DNA from: Ulva prolifera
Taxonomy: Eukaryota; Chlorophyta; Ulvophyceae; Ulvales; Ulvaceae
NCBI GenBank assembly: GCA_023078555.1
Contig: CM041196.1
Location: 7,699,985-7,763,984 of the forward strand
Reading direction: 5' to 3'
DNA: 64,000 bases
Part shown: positions 33,093-45,134 of the stretch, one piece after another
Numbering within the stretch: the first letter of the stretch is position 1
Layout of the letters: each line of letters begins with the position of its first letter
Position numbers and translations under genes: made by a program
Notes under the pieces: generated by a model
What the model was told of the DNA's origin: nothing
What the model saw: only the letters and a program-made list of their open reading frames with translations
Databases searched by the model: none

Positions 33093-35064
33093 TTACCGTG
33101 AACGTTTTGAGTTTCGATTGCGCTGTCCTCGTCCAAAGACCTGGACACATTCTGAATTGCACTGCATTGGCCCACCAGCAGTTGTGGCTAGAGCAGGACT
33201 GATCCACGGTTTTGTGCTGTCTGTAGCTCGTGTGTCAGAGGTGCTGGAAGGATCTGGAACTGTGTCAGCTGATGACGCCAGTCCGCCAACTTCCGAAGCG
33301 ACAGACATGTCTTCACAATCTGACACAGGGCCTGTGCATTCTGGCATCTCATCTGCACTGTCAGGTGCATCCATATCATAGAAACACCTGCCAGCTGGTC
33401 TTGAAGCTGCTGTGTATGATTTGATTGTAAAATTGGAGTAAGTTGGTGGATACAAGATAACCATCGCTCCTTTGCTGTCGGGTTCAGAGTCTTCATGCTT
33501 GAACTGTGGATAGTCTGCTGCAGAGAAAACAGTGATCACAGCACCTGCACGCGCGTTACATATCAAGTTTTCAGCAATGTCACTGCAGCATGACGTGCAG
33601 CAAAAAACTTCTGCAATCATAGCGTCATTGAATTGCGCAGTTACTGATTGCACACACCTTCAGGTGTATCATGGTCCAGACTGTAGCCATTTTGCATCCC
33701 TGCCATGTCAGCTCTACAAGCAGCAAGTCGAGTCAGCAGATCATGGCCAGAAAGACGTCCACAAATTTGTATGCTGTGAATCCCTCGCCTGACAGGACAT
33801 TGAAGAACGGACCACATGCGGACTATCCAAACACAAGACACACCTGCCTTGCCGTGCATCCGGTCCTTCATGGGATCTAATAATCAACTTCAGGCCATTC
33901 TGCTTTAAGAACCATTCACTTGCATCTGGGCCAAACACAATTCCACTTCCGCGAGGATTCTCCGCGAGGCCATGGTGACCCTGCACATGTGGCAAAATGA
34001 TGACGCTGTCAAAACAGACGATGTTGTGTGGTAACGTACATCGCAAAGCCCAGATCTCGAAACGCGTCGAGTCCACCGTGACACCTCACCTGCGGGTCTG
34101 ACCACAACAGATCTGAAGCAACTGCATGCCTTGCTTGGTTGTACCCTGGGTTCAAGCCCCCCTTCGTTGCTTTTCTCAGGTCGTCCAGGGTGCCAAGCTG
34201 CAAATTAGCTGATTTATATGACCCCATATTACACGTACCTGCGGGCAGCAAGCTTTCTCCGTTTGGGGCGCCTGTGCTCGGCTTCAGCCTTCTGCTAGAC
34301 TTCTTTCTTGTGCCTTTTCTTTTCATACTTGACGGCCGCCGCCACAGTCCACCATGCACAACTAGTGTACAATTATCGATGAGGGCAGCTATTGGGAGAG
34401 CGCCAAAGAAAGCAGCGAACTTCTTCATGAGTGCTGAAACCTTCTTTCGGCCCTGGCCCGGATACTTGTGCTCCAACTCTTTCTGGAAACCATAAAACCT
34501 GGCCAGTGCCTCGCATTCATGGTTTCCTCGCAGCAAGTACACCTGAGACGGTAGCGCAAGCTTTAGCGCAGCCAGCGTCAAGACTACCTCGACGCCCCAT
34601 GCACCACGATCCACAAAATCACCTGCACAGTCACATGCACGTGTAAGTTGATGTGCTTTGAGACTTCCACCTTGAAACGATAGCGAGTAGTGATGGTCGC
34701 ATGGACAGTGCTGAGCCACACCATTGAACACGCAGTACTTGCCTCCTTCGAGCACCCCCTCACTACGAAGGCAGTGACGCAAGTCGAAGAAGTGGCCGTG
34801 CAGATCGCCATGCACATTTACACACATGGCATTCGATGGCTTCACGTCGACCATGACGCCTTCAGCCGCGACAACAGCCGTGGCTCGTTCAACGAGCTCT
34901 GTCGCGACCGCCTCAGGGATGTGATCACGTATTGAAGGGCCAGTTTCATTGCGCGCCACTGCATCTAGAGATTCAATAAGCGATTCTACGAAACGTAGAT
35001 CTACTTGTTCCGGCAGCTGATTGACGGGTTGGACAGAGTCTCCGTTCAAAACCGACGTCTGCAT
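33093..35064 (-). CDS. PP7: Serine/threonine protein phosphatase 7 (PPP family, plant PP7)
   Basis: Exons 34722-35064, 34090-34622, 33844-33980, 33658-33713 and 33093-33544 (minus) give 506 aa in phase. The metallophosphatase motifs are GDLHG (86-90), GDFVDRG (115-121) and GNHE (147-150), then HGGLW and SHEGPDAR. Plant PP7 is marked by a basic insert after HGGL (here SSMKRKGTRKKSSRRLK), LGTLDDL, VASDLLWSDP, EWFLKQNGLKLIIRSHEG, GMQNGYSLDHD, VITVFSAADYPQF and a DSADEM motif near the end, all present. PP7 is a nuclear, Mn/Fe-type phosphatase linked in plants to blue-light and heat signalling. It is divergent from NSE4 over a 518-bp gap. A 41-bp GT..AG stretch inside exon 2 is kept as coding because removing it breaks the frame. 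Confidence 0.93.
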
Positions 35065-35582
35065 GCTGCAATGCTCAACAATCTAGACTCCTCATGAACA
35101 CTTAGCGCCAGCCGAATTTGTTTTTGAAACATTCAAGCTGCAGACGCCCAGTGGCAATTCAGTAGACGCTTTCCATGCGCGCTGTTGGACGACTGGCTCG
35201 CTCCTCCTGCAAGGCGTCAATGAGCCATCGCAAACAGCCCTGCCACGTTTATTGATACAGCTTCAGTCGTCAAGCTGTCTGTGAGTCTGCTCTTATGTAC
35301 ACGTCATTAGATTTCAAGCACAGCTCTCTGCAGCTTAACAAGGACTGCCGTGGGATCGTGCGCTTGTGGACACTCAGTCCAGCTTGCCCCATGCCCACAC
35401 CAAGTTTTCCACTCGCGAGGATGGATTGTAAATAGCTCACTCACGCCAAAGACCATGTAGCACTCAACGCGTACACATTTGACGTTTCCTGGTGACGGGC
35501 GTGCAACAGACGTGCCCGCAAGCGCCTTGTCCTAAAATTTCCCGCAGTAGGCCATTCTGCAGCTTTGAGCAAGTCCAACAAG
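35065..35582. promoter_or_regulatory. Intergenic between divergent PP7 and NSE4
   Basis: A 518-bp gap that must hold both promoters. No TATA box stands out. No gene is seen inside. Confidence 0.5.
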
Positions 35583-36918
35583 ATGAGGACAGATGATATT
35601 TTGACCAGGCATGCTTTGCGTAAGCAGATGTACGAGCTGGATCGAGACATCGCAAGTGCGGGCTTCCTGTTGTAATGCGTTGAAGATCCTGTTCATGATC
35701 GATGTAGGACATTTATTGTACACCAAAGCTCTTTAGCACATCAAGAGTTTACGTCAGGCATCGGTGTGCGCATTGCCTTGCAGCAACGTTAGTTGACACT
35801 TGCTTTGTATGTAGATCACAACGATGATGTGCGCGACCCCAACAGCGACACTTTGACGAAGCTTCTAGTGCGTGCTGATCAGCTGAGTGAGAAAAGTGCG
35901 ATGCTGTAGAAATGACTGCTGATTTGAATTTTCTGAATCTTCATCGCTGCTGTGGCAGCATCCTTCCAGCCGCAGAGCCCAAGAATCGGTAGCCGGCATG
36001 ATCTCTGAGTATTTTTTTGCTGAATTGCGCAGTTGCTACACCAGCAGAGCAAGCATACTCCGCGAACACCTTTTTGAATCTTACCAGAGCAGCAAGTGAC
36101 AAAGTCACACGATTTTGCCGGAAAACTACGGTGCGGCAGATCCCTTCGAATTTTTTTGGCGCCACACGCTTGATGTTTACAACATGGCATACTGAGAGGT
36201 GCAGGCAGCCGCTCCAGCAGACCTTGTCCGAAGAATTCGTGCCAAATGTGGGACTGAAGTCCTTTCGAGTCTCACAGATGATGCACGCATCCCGCTCTCG
36301 GCCATAAATTGGGTCTCGATGGGTCAAATAGCAGCGCAGCTGTATCGCACTGCACCATGTGCGTCTGTTGATTTCATGTTGGGCGCGATCAAGCCACCAA
36401 AGGTGCGTGCAAAACGTGAGCTAGGTCCTAAGAAAAGAAAACCTGCTCCAGTCGGTCCGTCACAAGCACCTGAGCAGATGGACACAGAGAAGCAAGATGA
36501 CAGTAACGAGACATCCAAGTTGACAGAGGCCATGTTCGACACTGTCCAGAGTCACAATGGCCGCCCGTATGCACACTTCGTTCTTGATCCTCGTTCGTTT
36601 GCACAGACCGTAGAGAACATGTTCTCCATTTCCATGCTTGTCGGCAACGCTAAGGTTGCTCTGCTACCAGATGATGAATGGGGTATGTTGGTTCAACTGC
36701 CAGGTGGGCAGGGGTCAGGGAAGGGGCAAGCAATAGCGGCAGCCCCCGCACAGATGGTGCTCAACATGAATTACACAACATGGAGGTCAATGTGCGAGGT
36801 CGTGCAGCCTGATGACCTCTTGACAGCACATCGTGCTGACATCAAGTTGGCAAATTGCTCTCAAATAAAAACCTATTCCCCATCAGGGAATTCAAAAAGG
36901 CACAAGGCAAATGCCTAA
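35583..36918 (+). CDS. NSE4: NSE4 kleisin of the SMC5/6 complex
   Basis: Exons 35583-35655, 35815-35895, 36033-36103 and 36199-36918 give 314 aa with every phase matching. NSE4 is the kleisin that bridges SMC5 and SMC6 heads and partners NSE1/NSE3, acting in DNA repair and replication restart in the nucleus. N-terminal helices LRKQMYELDRDIA, DVRDPNSDTLTKLLVRADQL and ATPAEQAYSANTFLNLTRAA match the Nse4 N-terminal kleisin region. INWVSMGQIAAQLYRTAP is the middle block. The Nse4_C domain follows a Lys/Pro linker with YAHFVLDPRSFAQTVENMFS (about residues 193-212), the family's most conserved stretch, and ends NYTTWRSMCEVV. The start ATG is the first in a good phase. A longer N-terminus is possible. 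Confidence 0.92.
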
Positions 36919-36986
36919 AATAATTGGTAAATCTGTTCTTCTATGTACATTTTTCTCTTTGAGTATAATTTACAGCTGTTGCCCAA

Positions 36987-36991
36987 TGTAA
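36987..36991 (+). promoter_or_regulatory. TGTAA poly(A) signal candidate of NSE4
   Basis: TGTAA 69 bases past the NSE4 stop, in AT-rich DNA. Confidence 0.5.
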
Positions 36992-37232
36992 ATAGTTTGA
37001 TGCTATGCATATCTCAGTCTACCCATTGTTGCTACATGTTCACTTGATAGTGTGAGAACAGGAAGCATCTGTGACCATGGTTGCAGCAGTGTCAACTTAT
37101 CATACCCAAGCTGAGGAGATCTGGGTGCAATCCGTTTGAGTTCCTGGTCATATGTCTTTGGCACCATGCAAAGCTTTGGTCTGCACACCGCTCCCAGCCT
37201 CTGGACCAGCTCTCATTGTCACTTGAGATGTG

Positions 37233-39149
37233 TCAACGTTCGGCAAAAGAGTAGAATACAGTGCACCCAGCATCGCCAGCACAAACGAGCCTATTCGCAC
37301 TTACTTGCAAGCTTCTTATGGCGCTGTCACTGACATTGAGGCTGTACTGAGTCTGCATGAAATGCGAGTCAACAATCTGGACAATGCCATTGCCACATCC
37401 GACCATAAGAAGGCCTCCTGCAGCTGTGAAGCTGTACGGGTAATCAGGAACTGGTACACAAGCAAGTTGCCCCATGCCACCACGAGAATCCAATATGCGC
37501 AATGTGTTGTCAGCACCACATGTTGCAGCCATGTACCCTGCAGGTGACCCGCCTGCATGCAGAGGCTCGAACTTTTATGCTCGCTTCTCGTGTGAGCTTC
37601 ACACAGGCCACAAACCCATGGTGCAAAGAGGCGCACCGACAATGATTCCTGAGACAGCCCCTCTGCCACTTTTATTCCCATGCAAAGCCATCTTGGCAAT
37701 ATTGTCATGCGCACGAGGGTCCCAGAGCCGTAGTCGACCATCTTGACCACCCGTGGCAAAACATCCCAGCCATGCACTGTTGCCCCCCAAAGCATCAGCC
37801 CATGCGATTGCTGTAACATGTCCTTTGTGAACATTCTTCAGCTCCCATGTACAGACACCAGTCTCAATGTCCCATTGTCGCACAGTACCTGATCTGTCAC
37901 CAGAAAGTATGCGGCCCAAATGATCCGTCTCCAGCTCCAGAACTGGCGCATGGTGCCCTGCTAGGCATCGTAGGGGCATGCCAGCATTGCTCCACAATCG
38001 CACTGTCTTGTCGTAGGATGCAGACGCAGCCAAATTGCCAGACTTGTACTGGCAAACTTGCGATATGGAACCAGTATGGCCTGAATTCATCGAAAACAGT
38101 CGGCACCATCGCTGTCCTGTTCACTGTAGCTTCAAGCTTTGGCGTTGCAACGTGTTGTGGTCCAACTACTATTCACAATTTGATACAATGGCCTTGTGAT
38201 TTATGCTTGCATGAGCTGCAAATTCTTTGGCACTACTTCGCTGGATCAAATCCAGACAAGTGCCAATTGTCAAAAATGGGGATGCCTGGTTGCACATGAT
38301 TTGCAGAACACAGAATCTCATGCACCTGGTTCTATTCACGGGGCAGATTTGTGCATGAGCGTGTTTAACACGGGCAAACTGTCTCAAGCTTCCACTACTG
38401 CTTCAAGGCTGTGTTTGCATCATTCACAGATGTCATACCATACAGGAACCTCGACCGCGAAGTGCCTTGTGTCCACAAGCACAGTTGACTGTCCATGCCA
38501 CCTGACATGATGGAGCCATCATTTAGATATGTCACACATGTGACCCACTCCTTGTGGCCACTACTTTTGCTGTATAAGCGCCTTTTGTGTGTGCAATTCG
38601 GCACGTCCAACACATATAGTGCATGATCTGAGCTGCCCACGACAACCTCACCCGATTCCCAGTTAGCAGCGCTGCAGAGGAGGGGTCGATCACTCACTTC
38701 CAGTGAGGTACCTGCAAGGTGTACACCTGATAAGAGAGGGGAGCCAGGAAATGTGCCTGCCTCATATTGGACGTCATACCTGTCTCATTCACAGGTCCAG
38801 CAATCCATCCATCAGCAACAGTGCCTGGCAGGTGTGAGTGGTACTCTGACGGGGTTATTGCTGCCTGTTCATGTGCATGTGGTTCACCATTGTAAACAGA
38901 AATCGCTTCAGCTCTCTCGGGCTTTGAGGTGTCAACATCACACTGAAACGGTCTGGAACTGGTTTTCATGGCCACGCTTTCTTTTTCAGTTCTATCACCA
39001 ATGTCAAGGTGGCGCAGGCCTTGGGCAAAAGTGTCCATGTACTGATCATTTTGAATATGTGAGTGACTGGCCGTAACTTGAAGCATGTTTTCTCTTCGAT
39101 GCTTCAGTCTGTTCAAGGCTCCACCCTGATCTTGCTTGCTGTTCGACAT
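37233..39149 (-). CDS. WD40-repeat protein, unassigned
   Basis: Exons 38780-39149, 38439-38711, 37637-38080 and 37233-37552 (minus) give 468 aa in phase. The first 125 residues are polar and probably disordered. From about residue 130 come WD40 blades: VVVGSSDHALYVLDV, GHKEWVTCVTYLNDGSIMSG followed by DSQLCLW, GHTGSISQVCQYKSGNLAAS with YDKTVRLW, GHHAPVLELETD with RSGTVRQWDI, GHVTAIAW with QDGRLRLWDP, then MAATCGADNTLRILD and VGCGNGIVQIVDS. That is at least seven blades, enough for one closed propeller that acts as a protein-docking platform. No extra domain gives a specific role. The gene is convergent with NSE4 and divergent from H2A.X. Confidence 0.88.
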
Positions 39150-39764
39150 CGCTCACAACGCGCAAGATCGTTGCAGAACACAACCTTTCATTGCAATGCC
39201 ATTGCCGTTGTTAGTGCCACAGCTTCGTTTCACGGAGATTCTGCAGATCAGAGACAAGCTTTGCGAGGCTAATTTCACGAATTGTTGAATACTACCGACT
39301 TACATCACGAATGCAGTATCAAGCCTTCCGCCCAATCATCAATGCCAGGCGCGATACGTTGTTTCCGAAGTCATGATTGTAGTCAAAACTGACGCCTATG
39401 ACACCAACGCGTCCAGGAGCGAACATGCCATGCACCATTGCGCATTGTTACCACAATGAAGCAGCGAACGATCCGAGGAGTCGCGACGTGCACCCCAAAC
39501 TCCCTGGTAACCACTTCACCACATCGTTACCTCGATACCTCATGGCACAGCATCACAATGAACGCGACAATGCTATCGCCTAGCTCGACCTCTGATGCCT
39601 TCACATGCTGCAATAAGATCCGCCTCAACTGCTGGCACTCAATCTTTCTACATGTCATTCATACCTTGAGCCAACGCCCAACTTTGCACGTTGCAGCCTT
39701 CCCTTCGTTCAGGTCTATACAGTGCCACGGACTTCTAGCATCTACATAGACGACAGCGTTCATC
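39150..39764. promoter_or_regulatory. Intergenic between divergent WD40 gene and H2A.X
   Basis: 615 bp that should hold both promoters. CAACGCG-type and GCGCGATACG-like GC blocks occur, but I cannot point to a defined element. Confidence 0.4.
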
Positions 39765-40330
39765 ATGGCTCCACGAAAAGCAACAGCGCAGAAGGCGAAA
39801 GCTGTGTCACGCTCAGAGCGTGCTGGTTTGCAGTTCCCGGTGGGACGTATTGCTCGATTCCTGAAGCAAGGGAAATATGCAGGCATGCAACATATTCTCT
39901 TATCCACAATATTAATTGTGCCTTGCATGGCGAACAAGCATTGCTACCGCCAGAGTAGCGTTTATTTGCATCGAGTGTTAACCAGCGACAGCGCTCCCAA
40001 CATGTCGATGACCACGTCACCTGTCTTGATATATTTTTCACCGCTTGACTATTTGCAGAGCGCTTGGGTGGAGGCGCGCCTGTGTATCTCGCCAGCGTTT
40101 TGGAATACCTTGCTGCCGAAGTCCTGGAGCTGGCGGGCAATGCAGCAAGAGACAACAAGAAATCTCGCATCATTCCTCGACACATTCAACTTGCGATTCG
40201 CAATGACGAGGAGTTGAGCAAGCTGCTCGGGTCAGTGACAATTGCCCAAGGAGGTGTCTTGCCCAACATTCACCAGATTCTGCTACCAAAGACCAAAGGC
40301 AAGAAGGATATGAAGTCCCAAGATTTTTAA
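39765..40330 (+). CDS. H2A.X: Histone H2A.X
   Basis: Exons 39765-39882 and 40059-40330 give 129 aa. The core is classic H2[61 protein letters not shown] and [16 protein letters not shown]. The C-terminus is KSQDF, the SQ-E/D-hydrophobic motif whose Ser is phosphorylated by ATM/ATR kinases at DNA breaks, so this is an H2A.X type. The protein packages DNA in nucleosomes and marks damage. The intron 39883-40058 starts GCATGC and ends TTTGCAG: only a GC-AG intron restores the invariant GKYAERLGG sequence. An intron and a TGTAA at 40375 point to a polyadenylated, replication-independent histone gene. No histone stem-loop is seen after the stop. Confidence 0.96.
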
Positions 40331-40374
40331 ATTGAAGCGGGCCTGGTGATTCAGTTGCATGGCGCGCTGCCAGA

Positions 40375-40379
40375 TGTAA
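40375..40379 (+). promoter_or_regulatory. TGTAA poly(A) signal candidate of H2A.X
   Basis: TGTAA 45 bases after the H2A.X stop. Confidence 0.55.
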
Positions 40380-41778
40380 AGAAGGTGTTTTTTCGCCGTG
40401 ACTGCTCGAACAGATCCGCCCACGAGATAGTAAATTTGAGAACTGCGTACGCAATGCCTTGTTTGAATTCAGGCCAACGTCTAGTTGAGTATGATCTCGT
40501 TTGTAAGTGGATGTAAGCACTCTGAGAACCACAACAAGCATGTTGATGAGATGCCGCCTTTGCTGGACTTCCACTGTCTGCAACGTTCATGAAACAACAC
40601 ATTGGGTCTTGTCTGGCATGTACAACCTTCGGTGGTCAATGGTGCGTGCGATGTCTTTTTGTATAGCTGGAAACGCTGTCTTGTGTTGTAGCTTTCATTG
40701 TTAAGCTTTGTCAAACTGAATTCGGTGGATCATACTTGTGAATATTCTTCGGTTTCAAATGTTGTATGCCGGTATACGCCAGGGATCAGGACCGGTGATG
40801 CGGGCATGCTTTGCACACAAGCCCGCTGTGGACATTTTTCATTTCACTCCTGGCCCACCTGCAGACTCGGGAATTACTTGACTTCTCCATCATTCAATAT
40901 TGCATATTTGTTGATAGGTCCTGCGTTATGCCTTCCGCATTTCTGGCTGATCAGGTTGACTGTATACACCGAAATTTCATTCCGTCGTTGTGCGCAAAGC
41001 CAAAGTATACTATGTACTTGGCATGGGCAAGCCGCGCCGTGGACATCAAACACAGCCTCGCGCCGTGTAGACGACCTGTGCATCTGGGCCTGCGGCAGAG
41101 CATTGAGCATGACAGGGTCGGCGGCCAGCGGTGCTCGAATGGTTGTGGAATTGTCGTCTAGCAGCCGTTTGAATTCAGAATTTTGGAACGTCAGCGGCGA
41201 TGAACGATGAGTTCAGCTCTTTGAGCGCGTTGCCACCACCCAAATTGATAACCTCGCAGCGCGCTGAATTGCATAGCCATTGTGCATGGTCGTTGTTCGG
41301 GTCCCAACCAGAACGAGCTGCAGTGCGCTACAGCGATGCAGCGGTGCAGGTGTACAGCTACGTGACCAACACCAACACATAGTTGGGCAATATTTATATT
41401 AATATCGTGGGCCTGTCGGCTATGACCGGCACAAAAAGTAATCGTGGTCATGTCAGCAGCTATCGGCTAGCCCTTTGCCAAACACACATATTGCTGCTCG
41501 GGTGAAAATTTGGGCGCTGCTGGCCAGCGATTGCTGTGCCTCGGGACTTGCAAAACATGCCCCAGCATCGTGCACCAGTGGCCACTGACCGGCACAAAAC
41601 ACACACCGATGCTATACCCTGCCAACGATGCTCCACGTCTGCATCGATGTACGGAATGGAAAAGGTGGCATCTCCAGAAGTTAGGAACGTCGACAGGAAG
41701 GCAAAGATTCGAGCCGGAGTGAGGTGCACACACATGACGCGGGGTAGGGTTCGGGTGGCCTCGGGCGGTGTTTGTGTG
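40380..41778. other. Intergenic, nothing coding recognised
   Basis: Short frames only, no domain and no splice-supported model. Confidence 0.4.
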
Positions 41779-42065
41779 TGTTACAAGGACAAAGCAAGCA
41801 AGGCAGGTAGCACCGCGAGCAACAACCAGGGGAACCGCACACCAACCTGGTAACACACACAGGCGCCAACACCCACAGAGTGTGTGGGTGTGGCGGTCTG
41901 CGAGTCTGTGTTGTCTGTTGGGGGCATTCTTGGTTTCTTGTGCGTTGCGTGGGTGTGACGGGAGCGATGGCGCGGGTGCGTCCGACCGGGTTGTTGGCTG
42001 TGTTCTTGACCTACTTGCTGCTTTCGCAGTGCTGCCCGCCTCGCCATCTTGATCTTTATAACACA
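41779..42065. mobile_element. 287-bp element with the tail motif at both ends in inverted orientation
   Basis: The left end (TGTTACAAGGACAAAGCAAG then CAAGGCAGGTAGCACCGCGA) and right end (TTCGCAGTGCTGCCCGCCTC then GCCATCTTGATCTTTATAAC) are imperfect inverted repeats of about 45 bp. The right 190 bp match repeat family A at 21525-21703. Either it is a MITE-like element with terminal inverted repeats or two retroelement tails inserted head to head. No target duplication was found, which slightly favours the second. Confidence 0.6.
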
Positions 42066-45000
42066 AAACGCGTGCCTCCGTGGCCCCTCAATAGTCCTGT
42101 CAGATGGCATGCGGAGGCCGGCATTGCTTTCGAGACCGCCTGCTGCCTACGCAAGCATCAGAGTCAGAAAGCAGTCCCAGGCATCAGCACAAGTTGCTGA
42201 CTGCAGAAGTGCACGCTGCCCACCGCGAGATGCGGCCGAGGCTGTAAGTGGTCCGCAGATTGATCTGCCACCCAAAACCGGTTCGGCATCATGTGTAAGT
42301 GGACGATACGTTGGCGCAGCTGCAGAGCAGGCGTGCCTGCAATATTTCTAGCGCACGCACCGCCACAGTGCAGAGGCCAGCAGCTGCCAGCCAGGAATGT
42401 ATTGTGAACGCTGGTGAATGGGGGATTCGGTCAAGGCTGTGGCGGCCGACAGCGTACATGCAATCACGTTGCGTGTGGAACGCGGTGCGTTCTCAGCCTC
42501 GAGCCAAATTTCTGTGTTGGCTAAGTTGCACTGGCCAATGCCATGTGTGTGAATTTGCGTCAAGGCTCAGACCGACACCCTGGCCGGCCGACGACCTTGT
42601 ACGAATGGCGCAGTACCGTATCGAGTGCTGTTCCTGGCCTACATGCCTGAACCAGTTGGCATCTGAGGCCATGCCCCCGCCCTACAACATCCACGTGGTT
42701 CAGACACTATTTGTATGTGTGTTCTTGCTCGTAAAAGCAGCACAGCAACCAAAACAGAGTAGTGGTCGAAGGCGAGAATGCACAATCGACCTCATCTGTA
42801 AGATACCTCAATAAGAGCCAGCTGCACTGTTCAAACAGATGAAGGGGCGCACTGGTGGTACCCACCACAGTAATGGCCTCCACCAGCCCGGCAACGGGGC
42901 CGCGAGAGGGCGGAGTCCACACTGAACATTTCGTACAGCACGGTCACATGAGGCACTCAGAAGAGCAGACCCGCCTGCGTGTGGCTGCGCAGCGTCAGCT
43001 GTGCAGTGCTCCTCAATGACTTGGGAGCGTCACCTGCTCCTCAATGACTTGGGGGCGTCACCTGAACCTAGGTAGCTATGCTGGTGGCCACATGAATGCC
43101 ATTGGCAGGATGTGACAGCGGTGAGCGCCCGGCGCGAGCGAGAGTAAGTGTCCGGATCGAGGCTGTTCAGGCAGCGGTGCATGTCGTGGACTACATGGAC
43201 GTGGCTGTCCAGGCGGGCAGGTCCACATTCGGGGATCTCGTAGACCAGACGCTGTATGATGCGTGGGTACGGTGCCCGACCAAGACGACTTACACTGGTA
43301 TCTCGCGGGCCTCCAACGACGGTGGCCCCGCCTGATTCAGCTGCAGCGAGGTCTGCTCGTTCACGCCCTAGAAGATGCTAAGGTGGTAGCCGGGGTCCAG
43401 GTGATGGCGCCTGCGGAGATGCTGACCCGCGCGTGTGCGCTTGTGAGCAGCATGTCTGCTCTGCGCAAGCCACTGGCCCGACAGTCGTGCCTTGGGGACA
43501 GGTTCCGGCGCACACATGTGGCCCTACCTTCCGCACTCGAACACGCGGTGATGTCCCTGCAGTTTTTGCATCTTCTGGGGAACCATGGTTGCTTCGACAG
43601 CGCGCATGACCGTCCGTGCTTGAGCCTGCTGTCATCTACGGAAGTGTACTGCCGGCATGCTGACTACAGTATTGGCCATGCTGTTAAGCCCCAAGGACTG
43701 CACATGTAAAAACTGCTGCACTGTCCCTCGCCACCCAGCCGTATATGCCGTATGCAACCTGTTTTCAACTCCTCTGGACTGGCAGCATGCGTGTGGGGTA
43801 GCACGTTTTGCGAACAATTTCGGCGGTCTGCCGTGCTTTACCGATGGCTGGTGCGGGGGTGGCCGTGCTCTGCCAAGTGTGTTCTTTTTGTTCCTGCCCC
43901 AGTATTGTTTTTGACCGTTCATGTTGCCACTCTGGCTTGGCCTTTTCAGTGTTCTGGCCCAGTTTGCACCTTGGTGCGGGGGGCCTATGCCTGCCTTGTT
44001 GCGGCCTTCATGTGCGGCGTGGAGATTCCGGTTGTGATTAGGCTGCAGCAGGATTGTGGTTGAATACACGGCGGTCGCTCAGGGTTCCATCGGACGCGCG
44101 CGCTTGCGTCAATCCTGCGTCCCCCTCGCAGTCATGCTGAAGACGCTGTCCTGGCTGTGGGGTGGTGGAATTCTCTGCAGCCGCTTCTGCCGCCGACCAA
44201 GCGCAACCTCTGCCATGTGCATTGCCCATGCACCTGCACGGCAGGTCAAGCGGTCCTCAATGGCTCTCACGGGCTGAGATGCCACACTAGCAATGGGATT
44301 CTCTTCACCCCTTGTCCTGTATTTGTATGTGTTACTTCTCAAACACAGCCGTTGCATACCGGGTGCAAGCATTGTGTTGGTCATCGAGCCCGTTTATCGC
44401 GCCTGGTAGCACAGCCGAACACGATCCTGGATTCAAAGTAGTGGTCACTCCATGTCCGAACCTTGGTGCACACCGCCCGTTGCACATGCGCTTCTGCATT
44501 GAAATCTGCTTGGTAGCTCTGGTAACATGGTGTACTGCCCCTATTGCCGGTCGCGCAACAAATGTGGCCCTAATTTTCTGGGAGCGGTCCTCATTGGTTG
44601 TGTTGTGACAGTGCCCACCGATGTAAATATTCCATACAGATAGATAGAATGACAGCGTACATTCATGTTCGTGCCAGTTCACGTGGTGCATGGCTCACTA
44701 TAGTAGCACGACACAGCCAGATCTCACGGGCATGAAGCCCATACGCTCACAAACCACAATCTCCATATAAACCATCAGATGTGAATTAGCATAGCCCTGT
44801 TCTCCCAGAAAATGACCACTGTGGATCATACAGAGACTACCTTGCAATACAGTGAATACATAGAAGAACCCCTCCGCTAATCAACAAAACACGTTTCACA
44901 TGGCCTCCTCCAAAACAAGAGAAATGTTCGAGTGTGACTGTATGATTACTGAGAGATCACACAAACTGTTGTTCAGCTTGCAACATGGCAAATTGGGATA

Positions 45001-45090
45001 GGCCATGGTTCGGCTCCCTACATGATAGAACACAATCAAAACATCAGTGTGGTGACACAGCTACCGCCTAGCTGGGAAAGATACTGAAGA
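42066..45090. other. Repeat-derived spacer, no gene supported
   Basis: Two overlapping plus frames at 43096-43335 and 43263-43709 (for example RRWPRLIQLQRGLLVHALED) look Arg/Ala/Leu-rich like degraded retroelement sequence but match nothing I know. The rest shows no gene. Confidence 0.35.
43009..43064. repeat. Two tandem 28-bp units
   Basis: GCTCCTCAATGACTTGGGRG then CGTCACCT at 43009-43036 and again at 43037-43064, with one difference. Confidence 0.9.
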
Positions 45091-45095
45091 TTACA
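45091..45095 (-). promoter_or_regulatory. TGTAA poly(A) signal candidate of the EF-hand gene
   Basis: TGTAA on the minus strand about 40 bases after the EF-hand gene stop. Confidence 0.5.
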
Positions 45096-45134
45096 TCATG
45101 AGCACCGTGTATAGCATTGTCAGCGAACGGGGGC

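Noticed and set aside
34622-34721. Reading PP7 straight through its first intron
   Set aside because: The frame stays open by chance, but splicing restores the invariant FNGDFVDRG motif and the read-through inserts unrelated residues.
43096-43709. Two overlapping Arg/Leu-rich frames that might be a gene
   Set aside because: They start with possible ATGs but carry no recognisable motif, have no splice support, and lie in repeat-derived DNA. Retroelement debris is more likely.
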